This document shows positions 13,762 through 22,122 of a stretch of DNA of 39,338 nucleotides, piece after piece. Made by a program: the position numbers and the translations under genes. Position 1 is the stretch's first letter, and every line of letters starts with the position of its first letter. The DNA is from Flavobacterium sp. HTF. GTDB taxonomy: Bacteria > Bacteroidota > Bacteroidia > Flavobacteriales > Flavobacteriaceae. Under the pieces are notes generated by a model, which was given only the letters and a program-made list of their open reading frames with translations, did no database searches and had not been told where the DNA came from. The stretch covers positions 1 through 39,338 of the forward strand of contig NZ_QETH01000041.1 in assembly GCF_003105115.1 (NCBI RefSeq), in the 5' to 3' direction.

Positions 13762-13792
13762 CAAAAGTATTGTAGCATTTCGTTTTTCCCAA
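13762..13792 (-). promoter_or_regulatory. Promoter of small RNA copy 2
   Basis: On the minus strand TTG (13792-13790), a 20-base spacer and TACTTTTG (13769-13762) give a full match to the Bacteroidetes promoter, placed four bases before the conserved RNA unit. Confidence 0.6.
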
Positions 13793-13857
13793 ACATTTAG
13801 GATAAACGGCAAAAAAAACCGATGAAATGCACAATTTAACCTTTTGTTAATATTTTT

Positions 13858-15756
13858 CTAATACGCTCTTGCATCTTTTCCTTCATAAAAATTCATAAAA
13901 GCTCTGTTTACGACACGATTTCCTCCTGGTGTAGGATAATCTCCGGTGAAGTACCAGTCTCCTAAATTTTTAGGGCAGGCAATATGCAGATCTTCTACTC
14001 TTTGAAAGATGATTTTTACTTCAGCATTAATTTCAGGAGAACTCAGCATCTCAGCAATTTTATCTGAAATCTCTTCAGGAGTAAACTGGTCATAAATAGC
14101 GGTTACGTAATTTACAACATCTGTATCGGCAAAATTTTCCTGCGCTTTACATTTAGCATAAACCTCGTCAACTATATGATATAAGTTTTTTTCTTTTAAT
14201 AAAGCCAAAGCTGCTCTAAAAGCTACAAGGCCTTCAAGCTTAGCCATATCGATTCCGTAACAATCCGGATAACGAATTTGTGGAGCAGAAGAAACAATTA
14301 CGATACGTTTTGGTTTCAAACGATCCATCATTTTGATGATACTCATTTTTAAAGTGGTACCACGAACAATGCTATCGTCAATAATAACCAGATTATCAGT
14401 TGGTTTAATTACGCCATAGGTAACGTCGTAAACGTGTGCAACCAAATCATCACGGCTGCTGTCTTCTGTAATAAAGGTTCTTAGTTTAGCATCTTTAATG
14501 GCAACTTTCTCCGTACGGATTTTTACAGCTAATAATTCCTGTAAAGTTTCGGTAGTAAGTGTATTTCTGTTTTCTAAGATGTAATTATTTTTTCTCTGAT
14601 TTAAGAAATCCTGAGCGGCTTCAACCAAACCATAAAAAGAAGTTTCTGCTGTGTTCGGGATGTATGAGAATACAGTATTATCTGTGTCGCTGTCTATTGA
14701 TTTTAGAACTGCTGGCAGGATTAATTTTCCTAGGTTTTTACGTTCCTGGTAAATTTCAGCATCACTTCCTCTTGAGAAATAAATTCTTTCAAAAGAACAT
14801 GCTTTTTTAACAGTTGGTTCCAGGATTTGTTCCATCGAAACTTTTCCGTTTTTCTTGATAATCAAAGCATTTCCCGGCTCGATTTCCTGAACTTTTTCAA
14901 AAGCAACATTAAATACTGTCTGAATAACAGGGCGCTCAGAAGCTACCACGACAACTTCATCATCCTGATAGAAATATGCCGGACGAATTCCTGCAGGGTC
15001 TCTAAAAACAAAAGCATCACCATGACCTAGTAATCCGGCCATTGCATAACCTCCGTCTAAGTTTTTAGCCGAACGGGTTAATATTTTTGCAATATCCAAA
15101 CGTTCTGCAATTACTGGAGAAGCTTCTCTTTTAGAATAGCCTTCTTGTTTGCAGTCCTGGTACAATTGCATTACTTCTTTATCCAGAAAGTGACCAATTT
15201 TTTCCATTACGGTAACGGTGTCGGCCATTTCTTTTGGATGTTGTCCAAGTTCAACAAGATTTTCAAAAAGTTCTTTAACATTTGTCATATTAAAGTTACC
15301 GGCCAAAATAAGGTTACGATGCATCCAGTTACTCTGACGTAAAAATGGGTGAACGCTTTCAATACTGTTTTTTCCAAAAGTTCCGTAACGAACGTGACCT
15401 AAAAACAATTCTCCCACATATGGAATCCCGGCTTTTAATTTTGTCATGTCATCTGCCAGTTCAGGATGCGCAGTCATCTCTTCATTGATTCGATCATTGA
15501 TCTGTGCAAAAACATCCTGTATAGGCTGCGAATGGTTCGAACGAACTCTGCTTATGTAGCGTTGTCCAGGTTCTACATCCAGTTTTATGCTGGCAAAACC
15601 TGCACCATCCTGACCACGGTTATGCTGCTTTTCCATCATCAGATACATTTTTTGTATCCCGTAAAAAGCAGTTCCGTATTTTTCTTTGTAATATTCAAGC
15701 GGTTTAAGAAGTCTAACTAAGGCTATACCACATTCGTGTTTTAACGCGTCGCTCAT
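13858..15756 (-). CDS. purF: Amidophosphoribosyltransferase-type protein (long form)
   Basis: This enzyme makes phosphoribosylamine from PRPP and glutamine, the first step of purine synthesis. The 632-residue chain is longer than the roughly 500 of E. coli PurF and matches a long form I recall from Bacteroidetes. The glutamine amidotransferase nucleophile is C9 (KHECGIAL), so an eight-residue propeptide must be removed, as in Bacillus. RGQDGAGF (47-54) and HVRYGTFG (121-128) belong to the same domain. The phosphoribosyltransferase domain carries the PRPP loop VIIDDSIVRGTT (457-468). The substrate PRPP is made by the nearby prs product, and purN lies about 5 kb further on. Long insertions (about 330-420) and a C-terminal extension make a divergent paralogue possible. 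Confidence 0.9.
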   Translation of the reverse strand: MSDALKHECGIALVRLLKPLEYYKEKYGTAFYGIQKMYLMMEKQHNRGQDGAGFASIKLDVEPGQRYISRVRSNHSQPIQDVFAQINDRINEEMTAHPELADDMTKLKAGIPYVGELFLGHVRYGTFGKNSIESVHPFLRQSNWMHRNLILAGNFNMTNVKELFENLVELGQHPKEMADTVTVMEKIGHFLDKEVMQLYQDCKQEGYSKREASPVIAERLDIAKILTRSAKNLDGGYAMAGLLGHGDAFVFRDPAGIRPAYFYQDDEVVVVASERPVIQTVFNVAFEKVQEIEPGNALIIKKNGKVSMEQILEPTVKKACSFERIYFSRGSDAEIYQERKNLGKLILPAVLKSIDSDTDNTVFSYIPNTAETSFYGLVEAAQDFLNQRKNNYILENRNTLTTETLQELLAVKIRTEKVAIKDAKLRTFITEDSSRDDLVAHVYDVTYGVIKPTDNLVIIDDSIVRGTTLKMSIIKMMDRLKPKRIVIVSSAPQIRYPDCYGIDMAKLEGLVAFRAALALLKEKNLYHIVDEVYAKCKAQENFADTDVVNYVTAIYDQFTPEEISDKIAEMLSSPEINAEVKIIFQRVEDLHIACPKNLGDWYFTGDYPTPGGNRVVNRAFMNFYEGKDARAY

Positions 15757-15804
15757 TTTTTTTGTATTTTGTGTGTTGTTGTAAGTTGTGTGTATTAACG
15801 TAAT

Positions 15805-15829
15805 AAAAAAGCCCCGTTTTATCGAGGCT
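15805..15829 (-). terminator. Intrinsic terminator of the PfkB kinase gene
   Basis: On the minus strand AGCCTCG-ATAAAA-CGGGGCT (15829-15810, one G-U pair) is followed by a run of T residues. It separates the kinase gene from purF. Confidence 0.8.
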
Positions 15830-15837
15830 CTTAGGCA

Positions 15838-16761
15838 TTATATTTCTATGTCAAACTGAGTTAACGACTTAAATTGTTGTAATCGAATCGCTACTTCTGC
15901 TTTGCTTAATGTTTCCATCCTTTCAGTTCCAAATTTCTCTACACAGAATGAAGCTAAATTTGAACCGTAAATAATGGCGTTTTTCATATTGTTAAACGAA
16001 ATGTTTTCGCTTTGTGTAATAAATCCTGAGAATCCACCAGCAAAAGTGTCTCCTGCTCCTGTCGGATCAAAAACATCTTCTAATGGTAAAGCTGGTGCAA
16101 AAAATACTTCTCTGTTATGGAAGATTAATGCGCCATGTTCTCCTTTTTTAATCACTACATATTTAGGACCCATTTCCTGGATCTTGTTTGCGGCTTTTAC
16201 TAATGAATATTCTCCTGAAAGCTGTCTTGCTTCTTCATCATTAATTGTAATAACGTCTACACGTTTGATAACTTCCAATAATTCAGGAAGAGCACAGTCC
16301 ATCCAAAAGTTCATAGTATCTAAAACTACTAATTTTGGTTTTTTCTCTAACTGATCTAAAACACTGCTTTGTACCAATGGATGCAAGTTTCCTAACATCA
16401 CTACATCTGAATCTTTAAAGTTTTGAGGAACTTTTGGTTGAAAATCAGCCAAAACGTTTAATTCTGTTACTAAAGTATCTCTGGAATTTAAATCATTGTG
16501 GTACAATCCGCTCCAGAAAAAGGTTTTACCGCCTTTTACAATTTCGATACCTGAGATATCGATATTTTTTGAAGTCAATAAATCTAAATGTTCTTGTGGA
16601 AAATCGTCACCAACTACAGAAACAATGGCCGATTGCAGGTTGAAAAAAGATGCTGATAAACCAATGTAAGTTGCAGCACCACCTAATATTTTATCTGTTT
16701 TCCCGAAAGGAGTTTCAATCGCGTCGAAAGCAACCGTTCCAACAATCAATAGTTTATTCAT
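15838..16761 (-). CDS. PfkB-family sugar/nucleoside kinase
   Basis: This 307-residue cytoplasmic kinase belongs to the ribokinase/PfkB family, which phosphorylates sugars or nucleosides with ATP. The N-terminal GGAATYIGLSAS (27-38) is the substrate-side Gly-rich region. The C-terminal signature DPTGAGDTFAGGF (232-244) contains the catalytic base D238. The substrate cannot be assigned from sequence; adenosine or a ribose-like sugar would fit the purine context, but that is inference. It has its own promoter and terminator, so it is not obligatorily co-transcribed with purF. Confidence 0.9.
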   Translation of the reverse strand: MNKLLIVGTVAFDAIETPFGKTDKILGGAATYIGLSASFFNLQSAIVSVVGDDFPQEHLDLLTSKNIDISGIEIVKGGKTFFWSGLYHNDLNSRDTLVTELNVLADFQPKVPQNFKDSDVVMLGNLHPLVQSSVLDQLEKKPKLVVLDTMNFWMDCALPELLEVIKRVDVITINDEEARQLSGEYSLVKAANKIQEMGPKYVVIKKGEHGALIFHNREVFFAPALPLEDVFDPTGAGDTFAGGFSGFITQSENISFNNMKNAIIYGSNLASFCVEKFGTERMETLSKAEVAIRLQQFKSLTQFDIEI

Positions 16762-16784
16762 TTTATGAATTTCGAATTAGGGTG

Positions 16785-16815
16785 CAAAGATACTTCATAA
16801 GTTACAATCCTGCAA
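16785..16815 (-). promoter_or_regulatory. Promoter of the PfkB kinase gene
   Basis: On the minus strand TTG (16815-16813), 20 bases and TATCTTTG (16792-16785) precede the start at 16761 by about 24 bases. Confidence 0.6.
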
Positions 16816-17004
16816 TGGTTTACACTCTCAAAATTTTCATAAAAAAAAGAGAACGATTTCGAAGTAAAACTCTTGTAAATGAATTAATTATATTTGGTTT
16901 AGTGAAGTGCTTAAAATATCATTTTCAGAATTAAATTGCAATACTTATTTTGGAAAAAACGCTGAATATTTTTGTTAGATTTGTTTTAAACTCAAATCTC
17001 ATTT

Positions 17005-17580
17005 ATGAAGAAAATAGTTGTCTTATTTATGGTGTTCTGTCTTTTGATTTCCTGCGAAAGAAAAGAGCCTAATTTTTCTGAGGAAACGTTAGAGATGCTA
17101 GCAGATCGTGGCGAAATAAAAGATGGAATTGTAAGATTGCCTCCTCCGCCAACTTCATTTACGGATTTATATTTTCGCATTGACGGCAATGAAATTGTTT
17201 TGACAAATTGCAATGAATTGTTTTTCTTTTATAAAAAATATTATTCTAAAGAATTCAGATCTTTCAAAGAGTTTTTAAATGCAGTTTTAAATGAGGAGTT
17301 TGTTTTGGACAGTAATTTGTTTAAAAAATCTAGTTATCCTCAAAGATTTAAATTAAATACTAAAATAGAAAAAGAATATTTTAATTTAGGATTTGATAAA
17401 TTTTTAAAAAAGTATTCAAAAGAAACTATATCAAAAAGATTGATTCTTAATAGAGCGGTCATAAATGAAGGTGAGCATTCAACTATAGCATACTTTCTTT
17501 ATTTAAACAAATACGATATAACTTCAGATTGTTATTTAGGAATAGATTTTGCCAGAAAAAGAAACGATTTATTTAAATAA
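17005..17580 (+). CDS. Unknown lipoprotein, 191 residues
   Basis: The N-terminus MKKIVVLFMVFCLLISCERK is a lipoprotein signal with lipobox LISC (C17), so the protein should be anchored in the membrane facing the periplasm. After a short linker with a PPPP run (residues 46-49), the rest is Lys/Phe/Tyr-rich mixed alpha/beta sequence with no recognised domain. It is a single-gene unit converging on the hydrolase gene. No homologous family comes to mind, and the strong AT bias suggests an accessory gene. Confidence 0.8.
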   Translation: MKKIVVLFMVFCLLISCERKEPNFSEETLEMLADRGEIKDGIVRLPPPPTSFTDLYFRIDGNEIVLTNCNELFFFYKKYYSKEFRSFKEFLNAVLNEEFVLDSNLFKKSSYPQRFKLNTKIEKEYFNLGFDKFLKKYSKETISKRLILNRAVINEGEHSTIAYFLYLNKYDITSDCYLGIDFARKRNDLFK

Positions 17581-17583
17581 AAT

Positions 17584-17646
17584 CTACAATTCATGTTTCT
17601 TGTCAAAAGAATTTTTTAGAAAGTTCAAAATATACTTTAGTAACTG
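17584..17646 (-). pseudogene. Remnant of the 3' end of the anti-sigma-like membrane gene
   Basis: The minus strand here encodes 20 codons ending LKNSFDKKHEL and a stop, matching the end of the intact gene at 18642-19037 (LKNYFDKKYEL). At the DNA level 17585-17622 and 18643-18680 agree at about 32 of 38 positions. The frame is closed upstream by TAA at 17647-17649. The alpha/beta hydrolase gene lies between the intact end and this remnant. Confidence 0.6.
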
Positions 17647-17670
17647 TTAGTGATAGATACTTTAGTTTTT

Positions 17671-18591
17671 TTATTTATGATTCTTCAATTTATCTACATT
17701 TTTAATCCAATTGATTGCAACTTCCATAGGCTCTTCAGCGTCTGAAAATGCTGTATTGTGGCCCAATTTTGGAAACAATTTATATTCATAATGTTTTCCT
17801 TTAGATTTTAATACATCAAGATATTCTATTGATAGCTTCGCAGGAACTTGAATATCTTTGCCTCCAAAAATCCAGATTCCTGGAATTGATAATTTAGAAA
17901 GAACATCATTGGGATTTGTGTCAATAAACTCATATCTGTCCGGATCATTGAATACATGTTTTCTTGCCTCTTCTTCTGAATGCGTATTCCAAAAATTTTT
18001 ATTTCCATCTGTATAAAATTGGAATCTCAATTGTTCTTTGACTGTTATAAGAGCGCCGCTAAATATTGTCATAAATTGGACTTTCTTATTTTTTTCTGCA
18101 GTCAATGGAATTATCCATCCGGCCTGACTACCGCCTATTAAACCGATTGGTGTTGTATTATTTGACAGAGATTTTGATAAAGTATTTACGGCAGCACTCG
18201 CGTCTAAAGACAAAAGATTTAGATTTGAGAAATCAACATTGTTAGTTCCTACTTCAGGTCCGGCATATATACCAGCTGATTCTCCAACTCCACGTTTATC
18301 ATACGTTAAAACTGCAATTCCATTGTTGGCTAGAATTGTAGCAAAGTTTATCATTCTTTTTTCTTGTCCCGATCCGTGAACAATCACAACAGCTGCCTGT
18401 ACGTTGTCAGGTATAAAGACAGTTCCGGAAAGTGAAACTCCTTCACTAATAAATTTTATTTCCTTGGTAGTAAAGTTTGGCGGAATTGCAGATGTATAAC
18501 TAGTGGCAAAAAACACCAGCATTAGGAGTAAATAAGTGTATGACTTTTTTGCTCTTAGCATGCTTTTAAAAATTACCAGTTTACTTTTCAT
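17671..18591 (-). CDS. Secreted alpha/beta hydrolase
   Basis: This 306-residue hydrolase has an N-terminal signal segment (about 15-36, hydrophobic with SYTSA). The oxyanion region is VHGSGQ (71-76), and YDKRGVGES (97-105) is typical of dipeptidyl-peptidase/BAAT-like alpha/beta hydrolases. The triad is S155 in GGSQAG, D246 in GGKDIQVP and H278 in LGHNTAF. It probably acts on esters or peptides in the periplasm or outside the cell; the substrate is unknown. It is inserted between the intact anti-sigma-like gene and a remnant of that gene's 3' end, which suggests acquisition by recombination. Confidence 0.88.
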   Translation of the reverse strand: MKSKLVIFKSMLRAKKSYTYLLLMLVFFATSYTSAIPPNFTTKEIKFISEGVSLSGTVFIPDNVQAAVVIVHGSGQEKRMINFATILANNGIAVLTYDKRGVGESAGIYAGPEVGTNNVDFSNLNLLSLDASAAVNTLSKSLSNNTTPIGLIGGSQAGWIIPLTAEKNKKVQFMTIFSGALITVKEQLRFQFYTDGNKNFWNTHSEEEARKHVFNDPDRYEFIDTNPNDVLSKLSIPGIWIFGGKDIQVPAKLSIEYLDVLKSKGKHYEYKLFPKLGHNTAFSDAEEPMEVAINWIKNVDKLKNHK

Positions 18592-18641
18592 TTATTAATT
18601 CACAATTATCGATGTATTCTTTTTAGTTGGTTTTAAAATCT

Positions 18642-19037
18642 TTACAACTCATACTTCTTATCAAAATAATTTTTTAGAACTCCAACTTGTACTAAAATCA
18701 TAAAAGGAACTATTAAAATAGCATACAATAAAGTTTTAGAAATATGAATTCCCGAAACGATTCCCGAAATTTTATCGGTATACGATTTTCCTATTTCTAA
18801 GTTGTTTTCTGCTCGGGCAAAAAACACATTATAAGCAATTAAAACAGCCAAGGCAACTCCAATAAACACCCAGGTTGATATTGAAATTAAAGGTTTGTAA
18901 GGTTTTATTTTTGCTTTTTCAGCAACAAGAATTTGCGACATTAAGTTCGAAGTAAAGTCGGCAGATGGCGATTGCAAAGTGTTTTCGGCCATCATTTTCT
19001 CAATAAGATTTTCTATATTTTTATCGCTCTCTTTCAT
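18642..19037 (-). CDS. Small membrane protein paired with the ECF sigma factor
   Basis: The ATG at 19037 (MKESDKNIENL) is preferred over the TTG nine bases upstream and gives 131 residues. The N-terminal half is cytoplasmic and acidic. Two membrane segments follow (about 53-70 and 103-123), with a short C-terminal tail ending FDKKYEL. The gene overlaps the sigma-factor gene by 17 bases. By position and layout it is a candidate anti-sigma factor or membrane sensor that restrains the sigma factor. No zinc-binding HxxxCxxC motif is present, so it is not a ZAS-type anti-sigma. Confidence 0.78.
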   Translation of the reverse strand: MKESDKNIENLIEKMMAENTLQSPSADFTSNLMSQILVAEKAKIKPYKPLISISTWVFIGVALAVLIAYNVFFARAENNLEIGKSYTDKISGIVSGIHISKTLLYAILIVPFMILVQVGVLKNYFDKKYEL

Positions 19038-19608
19038 AATACTCAAGTATTTCAGGTTCTAACTGCTTTTTTAAAATGGTGGCTAATTTTTGTCGGCTTC
19101 TAAATAATTTCACCTTGACATTATTAGCATTTATATTCATGACTTTTCCTATTTCTTCTAAATTCTGATCTTCAAAATAAAATAAAGTCAGCAGGAAATT
19201 ATCTTCACGGGGTAACAAATTTAAACAATTCTGAATGGCCTGCTTTCGTTCTTTGTCTTCTAAAGCACTTAATGCATTATCCATTGTTTTGATGAAGTGA
19301 GAAGAAAATTCATCTATCGAAATATTTAAATCATCCTTTTTGCTTTTCTTTAATCTGTCCAGACAAGTATTATAAGCGATTTTATAAATCCAGGTCGAAA
19401 ATTTAGATTCGCCTTTAAACTTTGTCAACGAATTGTAAATCTTTATAAAAGTGTCTTGTGCAACTTCTTCTGCTTCTTCCCGGTTTTTAACCATTTTGAG
19501 TCCCAGCGTAAAGATCATATCTTTATAACGATCTACAAGAACGGCAAACGCATTGGTCTCGCCCTGCAGAACTTTGTCGATATAATGTTGATCATTTAGT
19601 GTACTCAT
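19021..19608 (-). CDS. ECF-type RNA polymerase sigma factor
   Basis: This 195-residue sigma-70-family protein has only regions 2 and 4. Region 2 includes the core-binding and -10-binding sequence DTFIKIYNSLTKFKGESKF and STWIYKIAYNTCLDRLKK. Region 4 is a helix-turn-helix (LEEIGKVMNINANNVKVKLFRSRQKL). The start MSTLNDQHY at 19608 is chosen because the upstream codons read as non-conserved leader. It is coupled to the downstream membrane protein (17-base overlap), the usual sigma/anti-sigma arrangement. The signal and regulon are unknown. Confidence 0.93.
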   Translation of the reverse strand: MSTLNDQHYIDKVLQGETNAFAVLVDRYKDMIFTLGLKMVKNREEAEEVAQDTFIKIYNSLTKFKGESKFSTWIYKIAYNTCLDRLKKSKKDDLNISIDEFSSHFIKTMDNALSALEDKERKQAIQNCLNLLPREDNFLLTLFYFEDQNLEEIGKVMNINANNVKVKLFRSRQKLATILKKQLEPEILEYYERER

Positions 19609-19670
19609 ATTATATAGGACGACGGTTTGTTTGTTTAGGTTACAAGAATTTTGAAAAATAAATTCCAATT

Positions 19671-19802
19671 TTTTAAATTCCAAATTCCAACTTAGAAATT
19701 TACATATATAATAAAGTTGGGAATGCGAAAACACCTTCAAAATTAACTCATAATCAGCAAGTTTTGGTCCCGAGGCTTCGGGATGGAATTTGGAATTTAA
19801 AA
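19671..19802. repeat. 18-bp inverted repeat with inner hairpin upstream of the sigma operon
   Basis: TTTTAAATTCCAAATTCC (19671-19688) is the exact reverse complement of 19785-19802. Between them lies a hairpin TCCCGA-GGCT-TCGGGA (19768-19783). Similar TTCCAAATTCC words occur elsewhere in this window (12716, 21910), suggesting a dispersed intergenic repeat rather than one regulator's site. Confidence 0.6.
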
Positions 19803-19881
19803 TTTTTTACAAAAACTTGTAACCTCAATTTGAAAAGCCTCGTCATATGGAGTATCAATCAATTATAAAAACATAAAAATT

Positions 19882-20232
19882 ATGGGACCACAAGTTTTAG
19901 TACCACTTAGTCTTTTTGCGATGATCTTTGGGATTGTCTATCTTTTTTACTCAACAAGAAACAGAGAGCGTTTGGCTCTTATAGAAAAAGGTGCAGATGC
20001 AAGTATATTTTTAAAAGGAAGAACTAAAGGAAGTTCGGCATGGAAAATCTTTGTTGTAAACGTTGCCTTCCTATTGATAGGAAGCGGTGTCGGAATCTTT
20101 CTGGGGTTGTTAATTTCGACCTACACTTCGTTAAATGCTGATGCAGTTTTCCCTTCAATCATTTTTATAATGGCAGGTATCGGACTTTTAGTTGGATTTA
20201 GAACGGCAAAAGATTTAGACAAAGAAGAATAA
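19882..20232 (+). CDS. DUF6249-like inner-membrane protein
   Basis: This 116-residue protein has three hydrophobic segments (about 5-23, 57-80 and 90-106) with a charged loop RNRERLALIEKGADASIFLK between the first two. The RxRxALIEKG motif is typical of the DUF6249 family, small membrane proteins of unknown role often located near ECF sigma genes in Bacteroidetes. It is divergent from the sigma operon, which makes a functional link plausible. It ends at a bidirectional terminator shared with rnhA. Confidence 0.8.
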   Translation: MGPQVLVPLSLFAMIFGIVYLFYSTRNRERLALIEKGADASIFLKGRTKGSSAWKIFVVNVAFLLIGSGVGIFLGLLISTYTSLNADAVFPSIIFIMAGIGLLVGFRTAKDLDKEE

Positions 20233-20250
20233 ATTTTAAGTTAGAAATGA

Positions 20251-20285
20251 AAAACGCATCAAATTAATTTTTGATGCGTTTTTTT
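20251..20285. terminator. Bidirectional terminator between the DUF6249-like gene and rnhA
   Basis: An 11-bp perfect stem AACGCATCAAA/TTTGATGCGTT (loop TTAATT) is flanked by A and T runs, so it works in both directions. It overlaps the last codon of rnhA. Confidence 0.85.
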
Positions 20286-20763
20286 ATTCTTTAGATCCGA
20301 TGGTTTCGTAATATTCATCTACCGAAAGTTTGGGCTGCATGGATGCCATAACGGCAAGTTGGTCGCAGCGTTCGTTTTGCGGATGATTATTATGGCCTTT
20401 TATCCATTTAAAGTTGACCTGATGTTTACGGTAAACAATTAAAAATCGTTTCCATAAATCCGGATTTTTTCTCCCGACAAATTTCTTTTTTTCCCAGCCC
20501 AGAACCCATTTTTTTTCAACAGAATCAACCACATATTTAGAATCTGAAATAATTAAAACTTTCATGTTTGGGTTTTTGAGTTTTTCTAAACCAACAATTA
20601 CCGCCAAAAGTTCCATCCTGTTATTAGTCGTAAGACGAAAACCTTCATAAAATTCTTTTTTGTGAGGCGTGCCAACCAGTTCCATCACTACACCATAACC
20701 GCCATTACCCGGATTGCCTTTTGCAGCACCGTCTGTATATATATGTACTTCGTGTTGCGTCAT
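20284..20763 (-). CDS. rnhA: Ribonuclease HI
   Basis: RNase HI cuts the RNA strand of RNA/DNA hybrids. The 159-residue protein keeps all catalytic residues: D11 (IYTDGAAKGNPG), E51 (NNRMELLA), D74 (IISDSKYVV) and D134 (QNERCDQLA), with the flexible-loop H124 in IKGHNNHP. The length is normal for a single-domain enzyme, and no N-terminal hybrid-binding domain is present. It converges with the DUF6249-like gene and stands before purN in the same direction. Confidence 0.97.
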   Translation of the reverse strand: MTQHEVHIYTDGAAKGNPGNGGYGVVMELVGTPHKKEFYEGFRLTTNNRMELLAVIVGLEKLKNPNMKVLIISDSKYVVDSVEKKWVLGWEKKKFVGRKNPDLWKRFLIVYRKHQVNFKWIKGHNNHPQNERCDQLAVMASMQPKLSVDEYYETIGSKE

Positions 20764-20891
20764 TTTATTTTTTGTTAACCATATTATATAAGTTCACTTA
20801 AAGTATTGTCTTATATTTCTTAGGTTATTTAAAAGTTCATTCTGATTTTAATATTTTTTAAACGCCAGTCTTAAATTATCTTATATGGGTT

Positions 20892-21470
20892 TTAAATTTT
20901 AGAACTTGAATCTTCCAGAATTCTATGAATAATCTCAGGAAAATGCTTTTGTTCTAATTCGTGAATCTTTTCGGCCACTGTTTCTGGAGTATCTTCATCT
21001 GTTATTGCCACATTTGCCTGAAAAATAATGCCGCCTTCATCGTAATGTTCATTTACATAATGAATCGAAATTCCGGTTTCTTTTTCCTTATTATTTACTA
21101 TTGCCCTGTGTACATGCATTCCATACATTCCTTTTCCTCCATAATTAGGTAAAAGTGCCGGATGAATATTGATAATTTTATTTGGATACCTTTCAATTAT
21201 GTTATCCGGGAATTTCAATAAGAAACCTGCCAGAACAATCAAATCCGGGTCGATTTCCTCTATTTTTTGTAGTATGTTTCTTTCTAAAAGTTCGTTTTTT
21301 GAGAAGATTTCGACTGGAATTTGATGATTTTTTGCTCTTTCGATCACTTTTGCAGTAGCATTATTTGTAAAAACCGAAACGACATTGGCGATTTTGGTTC
21401 CTGCAAAATATTTAATAATGTTTTCTGCATTAGTTCCTGATCCTGAGGCAAAAACAACAATTTTTTTCAT
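20892..21470 (-). CDS. purN: Phosphoribosylglycinamide formyltransferase
   Basis: PurN transfers a formyl group from 10-formyl-tetrahydrofolate to GAR in purine synthesis. The start at 21470 (MKKIVVFASGSGTNAENI) gives the normal 192 residues; the longer frame to 21569 only adds a hydrophobic leader-like stretch. Catalytic residues are N101 and H103 (IINIHPALLPNYGGKG) and D144 (NEHYDEGGIIF). It is divergent from acpP, an arrangement I recall as common in Flavobacteria. Confidence 0.97.
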   Translation of the reverse strand: MKKIVVFASGSGTNAENIIKYFAGTKIANVVSVFTNNATAKVIERAKNHQIPVEIFSKNELLERNILQKIEEIDPDLIVLAGFLLKFPDNIIERYPNKIINIHPALLPNYGGKGMYGMHVHRAIVNNKEKETGISIHYVNEHYDEGGIIFQANVAITDEDTPETVAEKIHELEQKHFPEIIHRILEDSSSKI

Positions 21471-21586
21471 AATAGCGTGTGTTTTGAGAATGCAAAAAAC
21501 GGAATAAAAATCGAAAATAAATAGTATTAAAAGGGCTTTCTTGAAATTAATTTTATAAATTAGTGTCACATTTATAAACTAAATAG

Positions 21587-21615
21587 TTGTTTTAAAATAA
21601 AGTTTTTTATTTTTG
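21587..21615 (+). promoter_or_regulatory. Strong promoter of acpP
   Basis: TTG (21587-21589), an 18-base spacer and TATTTTTG (21608-21615) fit the Bacteroidetes consensus, 30 bases before the acpP start. Confidence 0.75.
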
Positions 21616-21645
21616 CCAACAAATTAAATTCTAAAATTAAAGATT

Positions 21646-21882
21646 ATGTCAGACATTGCATCAAGAGTAAAAGCGATTATCGTAGACAAATTAGGTGTTG
21701 ACGAAAACGAAGTTGTAACAGAAGCAAGCTTCACTAATGATTTGGGAGCTGACTCATTAGACACTGTTGAGCTTATTATGGAATTCGAAAAAGAATTTGA
21801 TATTCAAATTCCGGACGATCAAGCAGAAAACATTGCTACTGTAGGTCAAGCTATTTCTTATATCGAAGAAGCTAAAAAATAA
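21646..21882 (+). CDS. acpP: Acyl carrier protein
   Basis: This 78-residue acidic carrier holds fatty-acyl intermediates on a 4'-phosphopantetheine arm attached to S37 in [10 protein letters not shown]. The length and the helix II sequence ([16 protein letters not shown]) are typical. It lies before fabF, its direct enzyme partner, and has a strong promoter of its own. The 240-bp gap to fabF contains an inverted repeat ending in T residues. Confidence 0.98.
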   Translation: MSDIASRVKAIIVDKLGVDENEVVTEASFTNDLGADSLDTVELIMEFEKEFDIQIPDDQAENIATVGQAISYIEEAKK

Positions 21883-21889
21883 TAATACC

Positions 21890-21983
21890 ACACCCGAATT
21901 CTAAAAATTCCAAAGTTGAATTATCAAATCCCAAAATTGGAATTTGTTTTTTGAAAAATTGAAATTTATAGAAATTCGGGTGT
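21890..21983. repeat. Inverted repeat between acpP and fabF
   Basis: ACACCCGAATT (21890-21900) pairs with AATTCGGGTGT (21973-21983). The inner part contains AAATTCC/GGAATTT words. It could partly terminate acpP transcripts, giving more acpP than fabF mRNA, or be a dispersed repeat. Confidence 0.5.
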
Positions 21984-22122
21984 TATTATTTTTTTAAAAT
22001 TTAAAATTCGATTGATTTTCAATCAAAAAGATATATTTATATTGTAATGCCCATGGCTCTTAAGTAACATTACTGTTAAGAAAGCGTGGGTTTTATTTGT
22101 TTAAAGTACAAAATACATATTT

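Noticed and set aside
14559..15720. Several plus-strand ORFs inside purF
   Set aside because: They are antisense shadows of a strongly conserved gene.
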